DNA from: an uncultured Bacteroidota bacterium
GTDB taxonomy: Bacteria; Bacteroidota; Bacteroidia; Chitinophagales; LD1
Assembly: GCA_937894725.1 (NCBI GenBank)
Contig: CALAYL010000029.1
Span: 1-64,000 of the forward strand
Length of the DNA stretch: 64,000 nucleotides
Direction of reading: 5' to 3'
Made by a program: the position numbers and the translations under genes. The notes below the pieces were generated by a model. The model ran no database searches. It was not told the origin of the DNA and saw only the letters and a program-made list of their open reading frames with translations. This document shows, piece after piece, positions 26,185-35,016 of the stretch. How positions within the stretch are numbered: position 1 is the first letter of the stretch; the number at the start of each line of letters is the position of its first letter.

Positions 26185-26215
26185 CTTCGAGTTGTTAGCG
26201 AAGCGCTACTCGAAG
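26185..26215. repeat. Hairpin repeat with GCGCTTCGCTA apex, inverted
   Basis: The perfect 8-bp arms CTTCGAGT and ACTCGAAG enclose TTAGCGAAGCGC, the reverse complement of the apex in the other copies. The arm sequence is unlike that of the other members, but pairing is preserved. Confidence 0.55.
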
Positions 26216-26275
26216 TTAAAAAAAAGGGATATTTATCCCACTACTTAAGAAAATCTAAACATCAAAAGTGATTTC

Positions 26276-26310
26276 AAACCCTCAAGGGTTTCAGAAACCC
26301 TTGAGGGTTT
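26276..26310. repeat. Perfect REP-like hairpin, AAACCCTC family
   Basis: A 16-bp perfect inverted repeat (26276-26291 with 26295-26310) has a three-base loop CAG. It is the intact form of the degenerate copy at 100-133 and lies 15 bases from a CTTTTCCAA-family hairpin. Confidence 0.7.
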
Positions 26311-26325
26311 TGTTTCGTTGCTTAT

Positions 26326-26355
26326 CTTTTCCAAAGTTCAGAAACTTTGGAAAAG
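26326..26355. repeat. REP-like hairpin, CTTTTCCAA family
   Basis: The 13-bp perfect stem CTTTTCCAAAGTT / AACTTTGGAAAAG has loop CAGA. It begins six bases past the stop of the solute-binding protein gene, so it may also protect or terminate that transcript. Confidence 0.65.
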
Positions 26356-26361
26356 TTTTAA

Positions 26362-28086
26362 TCACCTATCAAACCATACCTCCCTATACAACCGATACTC
26401 CATACTATTGGCAGGCATGTTTTTTACATACGGTTGTACTAGTCTTCGATTGAGATTAAAAAAGATAAATAGCACAGGTGCATCATCTATCAAGAGTTGA
26501 TCGAGTTGGAGATACTTTTTGTTTCGAGCGGCTTCATCAGCTGTAGCGAGCGCATCTTCAAATAATCTATCATAGGCTGGGTTCTTGTAGCGAAACGAAT
26601 TGATGTATGCCTTATCTGTAGGTGATGGTGGCACATGCTGTCCATAAAAAAGATTCAAGAAGTTTTCGGCATCGGGGTAGTCAGCCACCCAACCCAATCG
26701 CCAAAATTGAAACTTTCCCGACTCCAAATTTTCGGTGTGTTGCGCCCAAAGCGATTGCGCGATGGTTACGTCTATGCCCAGATTATCGTGTAGCATGGTG
26801 GTGATAGCCTCTGCCACTTTTTCATTTCGCCCGCCACCGCTATTGATTTGCAGCGTTATTTTCGGGAAATTTTTTCCTTGAGGAAAGCCCGCCATCGCCA
26901 TTTCTTTTTGCGCCCGAGCTGGGTCAAAGGTATAGCCCTTGAGTTGGCTATGATCATAGCCCGGTAGTCCTTTGGGTACTATCCCAAAATTGTTGGGCGT
27001 CCCTTCGTTTTTGAGGGTGTATTTTACGAGTTTATCCCGGTCGATGGCATAGTTAAACGCTCTTCGGATATGCACATCTTTCATCAGGGGGTCGATGGTC
27101 AAAAATCCATAATATTGCGAAGACAATTCTTTCACATTTTGCAACACAAACTGGCTGTAAGCAGGCAGTAGCTGGGCATTGCTGTCAATGATTTCTTGCA
27201 CCATATCTATCGGTAGCCGATATTTTAGTTCTAAATTTCCCTTCTTAAATTCGAGCATCTCCACCTTTTCTTCTTTGATGAAAGTCACTTTCACACCATC
27301 TAAATACGGTAGCTGATTGCCAAAGGAATCTATGCCCCAATAGTGTTCATTTCTGACCATAAACACCCCTACATCAGGCAATACTTTTTTGAGTCGAAAA
27401 GGGCCCGTGCCTACGGCTACTTCACGCATATCAGTACCATATTTCTCTACTGCTTCGTGCGGAAAAACGGCTGTAAACGGCATCGCTAAGCGATACAAAA
27501 ATCCTGCAAAAGGTCTATTGAGTGTGATGCTAAAAGTGCTATCATCTATCACCTCCAAACCAGCTACATGCTTATCTTTTCGGGTAGCAGCAGTGAGGCT
27601 ATCATAATAAAAATTGGCACCCGAAACCATGTCTTTAAACAACCAAAAACCTTGATTAGAAGCATCGGGTGTACACAGTCTATCGAAGCAGTACTGCACA
27701 TCTTGGGCTGTCATTTTCCTTCCTTTTCCATTTGGGAAACAAGCATTGTCGTGAAAAAAAACATCGGTGCGGAGATGAAAAACAAAGCGCTTGGCTGAGT
27801 CCAAAATTTCCCATCGGGTAGCCAAGCAAGGCGTGATACTTAGGTCTTCGGTGTTTAGAGAAACTAATCCCTCATACAACTGATTGGTGATTCGGTGACC
27901 GACTACTTCGGTAATGTTTTGCGGATAGAGCGAACGAAAGTATTCCGTTTCATTGACCCGCATCACTCCCCCACATTTCACATTACCTTTGGAAGTGCGT
28001 TTGGGCAGTTGGGTTTGGGAGCTATCGCCTCCACATGCCTGCAAAAGAAAAAGTAAACAAAAAGCGAGAGGGTAAAATGATTTCAT
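26362..28086 (-). CDS. Peptide/nickel-type ABC transporter solute-binding lipoprotein (SBP family 5)
   Basis: This 574-residue lipoprotein (signal MKSFYPLAFCLLFLLQAC with the lipidated Cys near residue 18) has the SBP_bac_5 fold of OppA and DppA, which captures peptides for an ABC importer. Conserved segments such as YPQNITEVVGHRITNQLYEGLV near the start and NYAIDRDKLVKYTLKNEG are present. No permease or ATPase genes are adjacent, so it is an orphan in this window. I chose the ATG at 28086; an upstream TTG is less likely. Confidence 0.87.
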   Translation of the reverse strand: MKSFYPLAFCLLFLLQACGGDSSQTQLPKRTSKGNVKCGGVMRVNETEYFRSLYPQNITEVVGHRITNQLYEGLVSLNTEDLSITPCLATRWEILDSAKRFVFHLRTDVFFHDNACFPNGKGRKMTAQDVQYCFDRLCTPDASNQGFWLFKDMVSGANFYYDSLTAATRKDKHVAGLEVIDDSTFSITLNRPFAGFLYRLAMPFTAVFPHEAVEKYGTDMREVAVGTGPFRLKKVLPDVGVFMVRNEHYWGIDSFGNQLPYLDGVKVTFIKEEKVEMLEFKKGNLELKYRLPIDMVQEIIDSNAQLLPAYSQFVLQNVKELSSQYYGFLTIDPLMKDVHIRRAFNYAIDRDKLVKYTLKNEGTPNNFGIVPKGLPGYDHSQLKGYTFDPARAQKEMAMAGFPQGKNFPKITLQINSGGGRNEKVAEAITTMLHDNLGIDVTIAQSLWAQHTENLESGKFQFWRLGWVADYPDAENFLNLFYGQHVPPSPTDKAYINSFRYKNPAYDRLFEDALATADEAARNKKYLQLDQLLIDDAPVLFIFFNLNRRLVQPYVKNMPANSMEYRLYREVWFDR

Positions 28087-28151
28087 GCTAAAAGCCAAAA
28101 TACGTTTTTATCTTAAATCATACAGCAGAAAAAAAAATTAGCTTTCTAAAT

Positions 28152-28185
28152 AACTTTCCCGAAGTTTTAGAACTTTGGAAAAGTT
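28152..28185. repeat. REP-like hairpin, CTTTTCCAA family (imperfect)
   Basis: The arms 28152-28166 and 28171-28185 (AACTTTCCCGAAGTT and AACTTTGGAAAAGTT) pair with two mismatches and loop TTAG. It lies just beyond the stop of the peroxiredoxin-like gene at 28201. Confidence 0.5.
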
Positions 28186-28200
28186 TATACCAAAAAAATA

Positions 28201-28938
28201 CTATTTCAATTTTCGCAAGGCCTCTAAAATATCAGCAGGCTCTGCTCGCTCTCTATAATCGGCTCGCACAAAAGCATAGCGGATGATGCCTTTTGGGTCT
28301 ATCACATAAGTAGCCGCCAAGGGTAGCTCATTTGTTTCATCGCCATTATATGTATGCAGATCAAAACTATTTTGATATGATTCGGCTACTGCTTCAGTCA
28401 GTCTAAAAACGATACCATACGTTTTAGCCACTTCATTTCCTACATCTGACAAGACCGTAAATTCTAATCCTATTTTTTCTTTTGTTGTGAGCGATTTGTC
28501 GGGTAGCTCTGGTGTGAGTACTACAAAACTAGCCCCTGCCTCTTTAAATTTGGGCATCTCCGTTTTCATCCGATTCAAGGTGATATTGCAGTATGGACAC
28601 CAGCCACCTCTATACCAAGTCAGCACCACAGGCCCTTGGGCTAATAGTTTTTTGAGCGAAATAGTTTTGCCTGTAGCATCTGTAAGTGCGAAATCGGGGG
28701 CTTCTTCGCCTACTTTTTTCGCTTTTTTGAGTGTCCCCTTTTCAATTATATCATTTATGCCTGCCGCATAAATCTTTTTTTGTTCCTCGGTAGCGCTTGC
28801 TTCAAACTTTGCCTTTTTCTCGTCTAGCAACGATTTGAGCGTAGGTTCTGTACCTACAGTAGGTTTAGAAAGCGATGACTGCGCCTTTGCTGAATACAAA
28901 AACACAAAAGTGAATAGCACAATAAGATGTTTGGTCAT
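28201..28938 (-). CDS. Secreted peroxiredoxin-like protein (AhpC/TSA family)
   Basis: The 245-residue protein has a signal peptide (MTKHLIVLFTFVFLYSAKAQ), a helical linker and an AhpC/TSA domain with W-Y-R-G-G-W-C-P-Y-C in place of the usual catalytic PxxxTxxC. The CPYC pair suggests a thioredoxin-like disulfide chemistry, possibly peroxide reduction outside the cytoplasm. It stands alone on the minus strand, divergent from the subtilase gene. Confidence 0.85.
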   Translation of the reverse strand: MTKHLIVLFTFVFLYSAKAQSSLSKPTVGTEPTLKSLLDEKKAKFEASATEEQKKIYAAGINDIIEKGTLKKAKKVGEEAPDFALTDATGKTISLKKLLAQGPVVLTWYRGGWCPYCNITLNRMKTEMPKFKEAGASFVVLTPELPDKSLTTKEKIGLEFTVLSDVGNEVAKTYGIVFRLTEAVAESYQNSFDLHTYNGDETNELPLAATYVIDPKGIIRYAFVRADYRERAEPADILEALRKLK

Positions 28939-29019
28939 TTTTTTTGATTAAATTTATAAATATGCTAGCCTGTTTTTAGCTGCGCTAGCTTTCTTTAAGA
29001 ATTATTCTAAAATAGGTAC

Positions 29020-29027
29020 TATTTTTG
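29020..29027 (+). promoter_or_regulatory. Putative -7 box of the subtilase gene
   Basis: TATTTTTG fits TAnnTTTG and lies 41 bases before the ATG. The -33 region is weak. Confidence 0.35.
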
Positions 29028-29068
29028 AAAGAAAACAATTTGACTCTATTTCACCCAAATAAGCATAC

Positions 29069-32000
29069 ATGAAAAAGCATTTATTCTTTTATTCCTTGCT
29101 ACTGGGGTTTACTTTTCAAATTTTTGCACAGTCTTCTTCTAAGCTCGGTTTTCACTTACAACAAAAATTAAAAAACACCGCACTCTCCGAAAGCTCCACT
29201 TTACAGCCATTGCTGGTAATGGGCAAACCTGATGAAATAAAGGAAATAACGATTCGGCATAAGGGTGTGTTTAAATTTGCGACAAAAAATATTTGCTCTG
29301 TTGCTATACCGCACAATCAACTGATTTCTTTTGCCAAAGAAAATGCGGTGATTCGTATCGAAAATAGTTTTGCTGAGGGCACACCTCTGATAGATACCAG
29401 CAGAGTAAACGCTAATGTGGACAAGGTACACGCTGGCGCATCGCCACTTACTCAAGCTTACACTGGCAAAAATGTAGTGGTGGGTATCATTGATGGGGGC
29501 ATCTTTTTTCAACATGGCGACTTTCGAAAATCGAATGGCAGTACCCGTATTCGCTATATCTGGGATCAAGCTAAGGTAGGTACTGCCCCTCAACCATACA
29601 ATTATGGAGCAGAATGGGATTCATCCGCTATCAATGCAGGTAGTTGTACTCACCTAGCGCCTACTAGCGACCAAGGTCATGGAACCAACGTGGCTGGCAT
29701 AGCCGCTGGCAATGGTCTTGGTGCTACCACTCCCACACTTCAAGCACAATACAAAGGTATAGCTAGCGAGGCTAACATCGTAGTGGTAAGTATGGATTAC
29801 AATTCTTCAGATTTTTTACAAAATGTGGCCGATGCAGTAGATTATATTTATAAAAAAGCCGATGCTTTGGGTATGCCTTGTGTAATAAACACTAGTATAG
29901 GCACCTACTACGGTTCGCGCGATGCAAAGGACCTAGCTAGTCAGGCTATCGAACATCTGGTCTGTGCTAAAAAAGGTCGCTCTCTAGTAGCGGCCGCGGG
30001 CAATGTGGGCAATCGAAAAATGCACCTTGGCTACAATCTAAGCGCTACTGATTCTCTTTTTACTTGGTTTGCCTACAATGCATCATTCCAGCATGCCTAT
30101 TTTGATTTGTGGGCAGATACTGCGCTATTTACAAATGCGCTTTTTGCTATAGGCTGCGACAACAACACGCCCGCATTTTTGAAAAGAACAAAATACTACA
30201 ATATACTCACTGATTTTAACCCTGCTCAAGGCACTACCGTGTCTATAGACGATTCGCTTTTTAACGGTGCTACAAAATTGGGTAACTACACTATTTACGC
30301 CACACTCGAAGGGGGTACATACCACATTGAGTTTTTGATAAAACCCACTACGTCCTCTCATCTTTGGCGATTGCAAACCAAAGGCAGTGGCCGCTTTGAC
30401 CTTTGGGCAAATCAAGCTGTGATTAATTTTACTTCCAATATTTTGACCAGCCCTCTACCGGGCAGTTTTAGCTCTGCTAATTATCGTTTTCCAGATACGC
30501 TCAAGACTTTAGTTTCCTCATGGCAAAATTCAAGCAGCGTAATCACCGTAGCGAATTACTCAAACAGAACCTACTATGTAGATATAGATGGTGTAAATAG
30601 AGTGCCCGCTGGCGAAACACCGCAAGACATCATCGTCAATTCGAGTATAGGCCCTACACGCGATGGACGACAAAAACCAAATATCTCTGCTCCTGGCAAC
30701 ACTACCATAAGCACAGGAGATTCGGTGATTATAACCTTACTTAAAGGCACTCCTTCTAATCGGCTAAAAATCGGAATTGGTGGTAAACACAATAGAAATG
30801 GTGGTACCTCAATGGCTTCGCCTGTAGTGGCGGGTGTGGTAGCACTCTATCTCGAAAAGCGACCTACCGCAAGTTATCATGAAGTACAACAAGCTATCGA
30901 ACTTTTTGCTAAAACCGATACTTATACTGGTGCTGTACCTAGTGTGCGTTGGGGATATGGCAAAGTAAATGCTTTTGCTACTTTAACTATGGCTACTCTA
31001 GGGTGCAAAGACCCACTGGCGGCCAATTACAACCCTACTGCTAATATTGACACAGGTGGATGTAGCTATACGTATGTTTGGAATGGTGTAAAGTCTATAG
31101 ACTGGAATGAACCTCTAAACTGGACGCCAAATCCAGTGTGTTGTGGACCAAATACCTGCGATGCGAATGTAACGATCCCATCAGCTACGCCATTTAGCCC
31201 CTCTATTCTTCATGGCGATATACAAGTAGGAAATTTGACGCTAAATAATAATGCAAATCTCTCCATTGAAAACAATAAGCAACTTTTTGTTTGCAAAAAT
31301 ATCCAAGGTGGAAGTGCTACTGCTTTTGCAAAGAATGGAAAAATAGTTTTGAATGGCTCTGCTGCGCAAAACATAAGCGGAGCCTTGAGAGTCGATACGC
31401 TTTTATTAAAAAATGATTTTGGCGCTAACATCAACGGTACAACCGAAATACACGATAGATTGATTTTACAATCGGGCAACCTAAACACGAGTAACGGCAC
31501 GCTTCGTTTTTTGAGTGACTCCGCTAACCACTGCGCTACTATTGATTTTTCGGCCTCCAATACGGGTCGTATCCTAGGCAATATTCAAGCACAACGGTAT
31601 GTGCCTGTAGCGGGCAATAATCAACACTTTGTGAGTATGCCCGTAAATAACCCGCCTTTTTCGCTCTTGGGTGCTAGTGGCACAGCTGGTTTTGTGATAC
31701 CTACACTCGATTGCAATGAAGATTCGCTATTGGCGGGCTCGCCTTATGGCCGTGTTTTTCGAAACCATGAAAATAATGGCGCTGGCTGCTCGCTCAAAAG
31801 TTGGGAAGTAGTGACCTCGGGCAATACCGAAAATTCAAGAGGGTATTCTGCATATCTCAATGGTAATCAAAAATTGACCATATCGGGAGATCCAAATCAA
31901 CTCGATAGTTTTGCTTTTTCATCTGTGACCAATACAAATTGGGCAAGTCATACTACCGCACAAGGTCGTCCGCAATCAGCTGGGTGGAACTTGGTAGGTA

Positions 32001-32944
32001 ATCCGTATCTATCTATCGTCAATTTACAACCCAAATCTGCGCTTGACGCACAAGTGAATATATGGCAAACATCGGGGCCTTATCAAGGCACTTATCAAAG
32101 CGTGATGATGGGAACCAATGCAGTGATAGCGCCTTTTCAAGGGTTTTTTGTGCACAAAACAACGCCTGGCAATACGCATTTTGCGGTAACCAAAAATGAA
32201 TGTATCAATACGCCTATCTCGCCTATTTCATTTTATAAAAAAACGAACGATCATTCGCTTTTCATTGCTGTATCTGGCAACGGTTTTAAGGATAAGACCG
32301 AGATAGGTTTCAACACCGAGGCTACCGCTAATTTTGACCCACTATATGATGCCAATAAATTTCATAGTAAACTCGGTCAGCCGACTCTCTATACTGGCGA
32401 TGGGCTTTCGCATTTTTCGATAAATACTTTTAACAATGTGATTGAAACCAATCAAATACCGCTTGGATTTGAACCAGGAAAAGAGGGTACTTTTACACTT
32501 CATTTTGACGGTATAAATTCTTTTTCTCCTCTACAAAACATTCATCTTCTTGACTTAAAAACGAATACGTTGACCGACTTAAAACAACAAAATTCATATT
32601 CTTTTAGCGCACTAAAATTGGATGATTGGAATCGTTTTTTGATTTTGTTTGAAGAAAATAGCACAGGCATAAATCCGCTAGCAAATAAGCATTACGGATT
32701 CACAATTTCGCCAAATCCGATGACAGAAAATACTCGATTTGAACTGAGCAAAGATTTTCAAAAAACAAACGATTGGAACATTGTGATTGTAGATGCCTTA
32801 GGTAGAGTGGTAGATACACTTGTTTTTAATCAAAATCAATTTTCCGTGAACTATACAAACACAAGCTTAGCAGCTGGTGTCTATTTTGCGGTATTGAAGT
32901 CTAGTTCTAAAACGGTGGCTACTCAGCAGATGATGATAAAATAG
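29069..32944 (+). CDS. Secreted S8 (subtilisin-like) serine protease with T9SS tail
   Basis: This 1291-residue exoprotease has a signal peptide, a propeptide-like region, and a subtilase domain with the Asp in GIIDGGIFFQHGDF (about residue 141), the His in DQGHGTNVAGIAAG (about 203) and the Ser in GGTSMASPVVAGV (about 581). A large insertion lies between His and Ser. A Cys-rich linker and beta-rich modules follow, and the chain ends in a T9SS type A sorting domain (ISPNPMTENTRFELS... TQQMMIK). The triad is complete, so it should be active outside the cell. Confidence 0.93.
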   Translation: MKKHLFFYSLLLGFTFQIFAQSSSKLGFHLQQKLKNTALSESSTLQPLLVMGKPDEIKEITIRHKGVFKFATKNICSVAIPHNQLISFAKENAVIRIENSFAEGTPLIDTSRVNANVDKVHAGASPLTQAYTGKNVVVGIIDGGIFFQHGDFRKSNGSTRIRYIWDQAKVGTAPQPYNYGAEWDSSAINAGSCTHLAPTSDQGHGTNVAGIAAGNGLGATTPTLQAQYKGIASEANIVVVSMDYNSSDFLQNVADAVDYIYKKADALGMPCVINTSIGTYYGSRDAKDLASQAIEHLVCAKKGRSLVAAAGNVGNRKMHLGYNLSATDSLFTWFAYNASFQHAYFDLWADTALFTNALFAIGCDNNTPAFLKRTKYYNILTDFNPAQGTTVSIDDSLFNGATKLGNYTIYATLEGGTYHIEFLIKPTTSSHLWRLQTKGSGRFDLWANQAVINFTSNILTSPLPGSFSSANYRFPDTLKTLVSSWQNSSSVITVANYSNRTYYVDIDGVNRVPAGETPQDIIVNSSIGPTRDGRQKPNISAPGNTTISTGDSVIITLLKGTPSNRLKIGIGGKHNRNGGTSMASPVVAGVVALYLEKRPTASYHEVQQAIELFAKTDTYTGAVPSVRWGYGKVNAFATLTMATLGCKDPLAANYNPTANIDTGGCSYTYVWNGVKSIDWNEPLNWTPNPVCCGPNTCDANVTIPSATPFSPSILHGDIQVGNLTLNNNANLSIENNKQLFVCKNIQGGSATAFAKNGKIVLNGSAAQNISGALRVDTLLLKNDFGANINGTTEIHDRLILQSGNLNTSNGTLRFLSDSANHCATIDFSASNTGRILGNIQAQRYVPVAGNNQHFVSMPVNNPPFSLLGASGTAGFVIPTLDCNEDSLLAGSPYGRVFRNHENNGAGCSLKSWEVVTSGNTENSRGYSAYLNGNQKLTISGDPNQLDSFAFSSVTNTNWASHTTAQGRPQSAGWNLVGNPYLSIVNLQPKSALDAQVNIWQTSGPYQGTYQSVMMGTNAVIAPFQGFFVHKTTPGNTHFAVTKNECINTPISPISFYKKTNDHSLFIAVSGNGFKDKTEIGFNTEATANFDPLYDANKFHSKLGQPTLYTGDGLSHFSINTFNNVIETNQIPLGFEPGKEGTFTLHFDGINSFSPLQNIHLLDLKTNTLTDLKQQNSYSFSALKLDDWNRFLILFEENSTGINPLANKHYGFTISPNPMTENTRFELSKDFQKTNDWNIVIVDALGRVVDTLVFNQNQFSVNYTNTSLAAGVYFAVLKSSSKTVATQQMMIK

Positions 32945-32970
32945 TATCCTACTTTTTGAATCAAAAAAAC

Positions 32971-32978
32971 TACTTTTG
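32971..32978 (+). promoter_or_regulatory. Putative -7 box upstream of the DUF3109 gene
   Basis: TACTTTTG matches TAnnTTTG but ends only four bases before the ATG at 32983, so the transcript would be leaderless or nearly so. Confidence 0.3.
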
Positions 32979-32982
32979 ATTT

Positions 32983-33555
32983 ATGATAGCCATAGATGAT
33001 AAGTTGGTAAGCGATGATTTGTTAGATGAAAATTTCGTGTGTGATCTTGCGGCCTGCAAGGGTGCTTGCTGCGTAGAAGGCGATACCGGTGCTCCTCTCG
33101 AAGAAAGCGAATTGCCGATTTTAGATACTATATACGAGACGGTAAAACCCTATCTCACCACTGATGGAATAGCCGTACTAGAAAAAGAAAAGTACATGTG
33201 GGAGGAAGAGGACCAGAAACACAAAACCCCGCTTATAAAAAATGGCCCCTGTGCATATGTAAACTATGATAATGGTGTGGCGGTCTGCGGTATCGAAAAA
33301 GCTTTTTTAGATGGTAAAGTGGAATTTCAAAAACCCGTTTCGTGCCACTTGTATCCCGTGAGAATAACTAAAAAACGAGACTTTGAGGCGGTGAACTATG
33401 AGCGATGGAATATTTGTAAAGCAGCTTGCAAAAATGGCAATAAGCTAAAAGTGCCCGTATATAAATTTGTAAAAACGGCCCTCATTAGAAAATACGGAGA
33501 GGAGTTTTATAATGTATTGGATCAGTATTATCAGCATAAAAACAAAAAGGTATAA
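32983..33555 (+). CDS. DUF3109 family cysteine-rich protein
   Basis: The 190-residue cytoplasmic protein matches DUF3109, a Bacteroidota-rich family. Conserved cysteines are visible: C-D-L-A-A-C-K-G-A-C-C near residue 20, then C-A-Y, C-G-I-E-K, C-H-L-Y-P-V-R and C-K-A-A-C-K. They suggest binding of zinc, iron or an Fe-S cluster. The biochemical role is not known to me. It sits between the subtilase and an amino acid permease on the same strand. Confidence 0.85.
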   Translation: MIAIDDKLVSDDLLDENFVCDLAACKGACCVEGDTGAPLEESELPILDTIYETVKPYLTTDGIAVLEKEKYMWEEEDQKHKTPLIKNGPCAYVNYDNGVAVCGIEKAFLDGKVEFQKPVSCHLYPVRITKKRDFEAVNYERWNICKAACKNGNKLKVPVYKFVKTALIRKYGEEFYNVLDQYYQHKNKKV

Positions 33556-33655
33556 TTTCCGCTCAAAAAGGCCTTTTTGGGTCTCCCATTTTATTTAAAA
33601 AACGCCTAAATTTTCTTTTGCTGATTTCTCCTATCTTTCCGACTTCAATTTTTTT

Positions 33656-34957
33656 ATGAAACATAAAATAGGTCTTTATACTGCGCTGTCAATTGTGATA
33701 GCCAATATGGTGGGAACTGGTGTCTTTACTAGTCTGGGGTTTCAATTGTTTGGCACAAGCGATATAGCGGCTATTTTGAGTTTATGGGTTATAGGAGGTG
33801 TGGTGGCTATACTTGGTTCTTTTGCATATAGCGAATTGGGGGCGGCTATACCTAAGTCGGGTGGCGAGTATCGATTTTTGAGCGAAACATTTCATCCTTT
33901 TTTAGGTTTTTTGTCGGGCTGGGTGTCTGCAACCATTGGTTTTGCGGCTCCCATTGCGGCAGCCGCCTGGGCATTAGGCAAGTACTTAAACACGATTAAT
34001 CCTAGTTTGCCAGCACAGTGGATTGGATTTATCGTAATCATACTCATAACGATAGTACAATCTACTAATCACCAGATCGGTGGGGGATTTCAACGCTATG
34101 CTACGAGTATCAAAATAGGCTTAATATTGGTTTTTATCTTGGTAGGTGCATTTGCTACTACGCAGCTTGATTTTTCAATTTTACCTACTGCGGCTACTTG
34201 GCATGATATGATGCAGCCGTCTTTTGCGGTGTCGCTGGTATATGTGTCATACGCCTACTCTGGCTGGAATGCTTCTTCGTATATAGCGGGCGAGATGTAT
34301 AAACCGGAGCGCAATATTCCCATTTCGATTTTGGGAGGTACCTTGTTGGTAGCATTGCTCTACATTGGTCTCAATTTTATTTTTTTGAAAACAGCTCCAT
34401 TAAATGAAATGCGTGGAGTGCCCGAAGTGGCCTTTGTTTCTGCCAAATATATTTTTGGCGCTGGTGGTAGCAAGTTGGTCTCGTTGATGATTTCGCTTTT
34501 GCTTGTTTCGACTATCAGCTCGATGATTATCGTAGGGCCACGAGTGATAAACGCCATTGGCGAAGATTATCCAATTTTTAAAATAGTTTCTCACAAAAAC
34601 AAACACGGCATTCCTGTGGTAGCCATCATCAGCCAGTCTGCTATCGCTTCGATATTGCTTTTTTCTTCTACATTCGACACTATCATCACCTATATTTCAT
34701 TTACGTTGTCGCTCTTTTCGACACTTACCGTACTGGGCGTTTTTTTTCATAGAAAAAAATACCCAGACCTAGCTCGTCCTTACAAAACCTGGGGCTATCC
34801 TTTCACCCCAGCTATCTATGTGGCAATTAATTGTTGGTTTTTGTATTTCGTTTTTACGCAAAAAACGGCTGAATCGCTCATTGGGCTAGGCGTGGTAGCA
34901 CTAGGAGCTATCTTTTGGCTAGTGAGCCATAAAAGGGTAAATAAGCCAGCGGTATAA
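33656..34957 (+). CDS. APC-superfamily amino acid permease
   Basis: This inner-membrane transporter of 433 residues has about 12 predicted helices. The unwound first helix (IVIANMVGTGVFTSLGF) with its G-x-G-V-F-like motif, and the AYSELGAAIPKSGGEYRFL segment, are hallmarks of APC transporters such as serine/threonine exchangers. Substrate and coupling ion cannot be deduced. It is followed 59 bases later by a lipoprotein gene with its own promoter. Confidence 0.88.
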   Translation: MKHKIGLYTALSIVIANMVGTGVFTSLGFQLFGTSDIAAILSLWVIGGVVAILGSFAYSELGAAIPKSGGEYRFLSETFHPFLGFLSGWVSATIGFAAPIAAAAWALGKYLNTINPSLPAQWIGFIVIILITIVQSTNHQIGGGFQRYATSIKIGLILVFILVGAFATTQLDFSILPTAATWHDMMQPSFAVSLVYVSYAYSGWNASSYIAGEMYKPERNIPISILGGTLLVALLYIGLNFIFLKTAPLNEMRGVPEVAFVSAKYIFGAGGSKLVSLMISLLLVSTISSMIIVGPRVINAIGEDYPIFKIVSHKNKHGIPVVAIISQSAIASILLFSSTFDTIITYISFTLSLFSTLTVLGVFFHRKKYPDLARPYKTWGYPFTPAIYVAINCWFLYFVFTQKTAESLIGLGVVALGAIFWLVSHKRVNKPAV

Positions 34958-34968
34958 TTGGTATTTTC

Positions 34969-34997
34969 TTGTTTAGGTCAAAAGATTTATAGCTTTG
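34969..34997 (+). promoter_or_regulatory. Putative promoter of the lipoprotein gene at 35017
   Basis: TTG at 34969-34971 and a perfect TAGCTTTG at 34990-34997 (TAnnTTTG) are 18 bp apart. The ATG follows 19 bases later. Confidence 0.45.
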
Positions 34998-35016
34998 CAT
35001 TCCTAAAAAAATTTGC

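Larger units (their letters stand above)
26009..26361. other. Repeat-rich intergenic stretch
   Basis: It holds a possible 31-codon frame (26067-26162), an inverted copy of the GCGCTTCGCTA hairpin (26185-26215) and the paired REP-like hairpins at 26276-26310 and 26326-26355. I see no other coding signal. Confidence 0.5.

Noticed and set aside
26362..28086. Complete peptide ABC transporter operon
   Set aside because: Only the binding protein is present; no permease or ATPase lies next to it.
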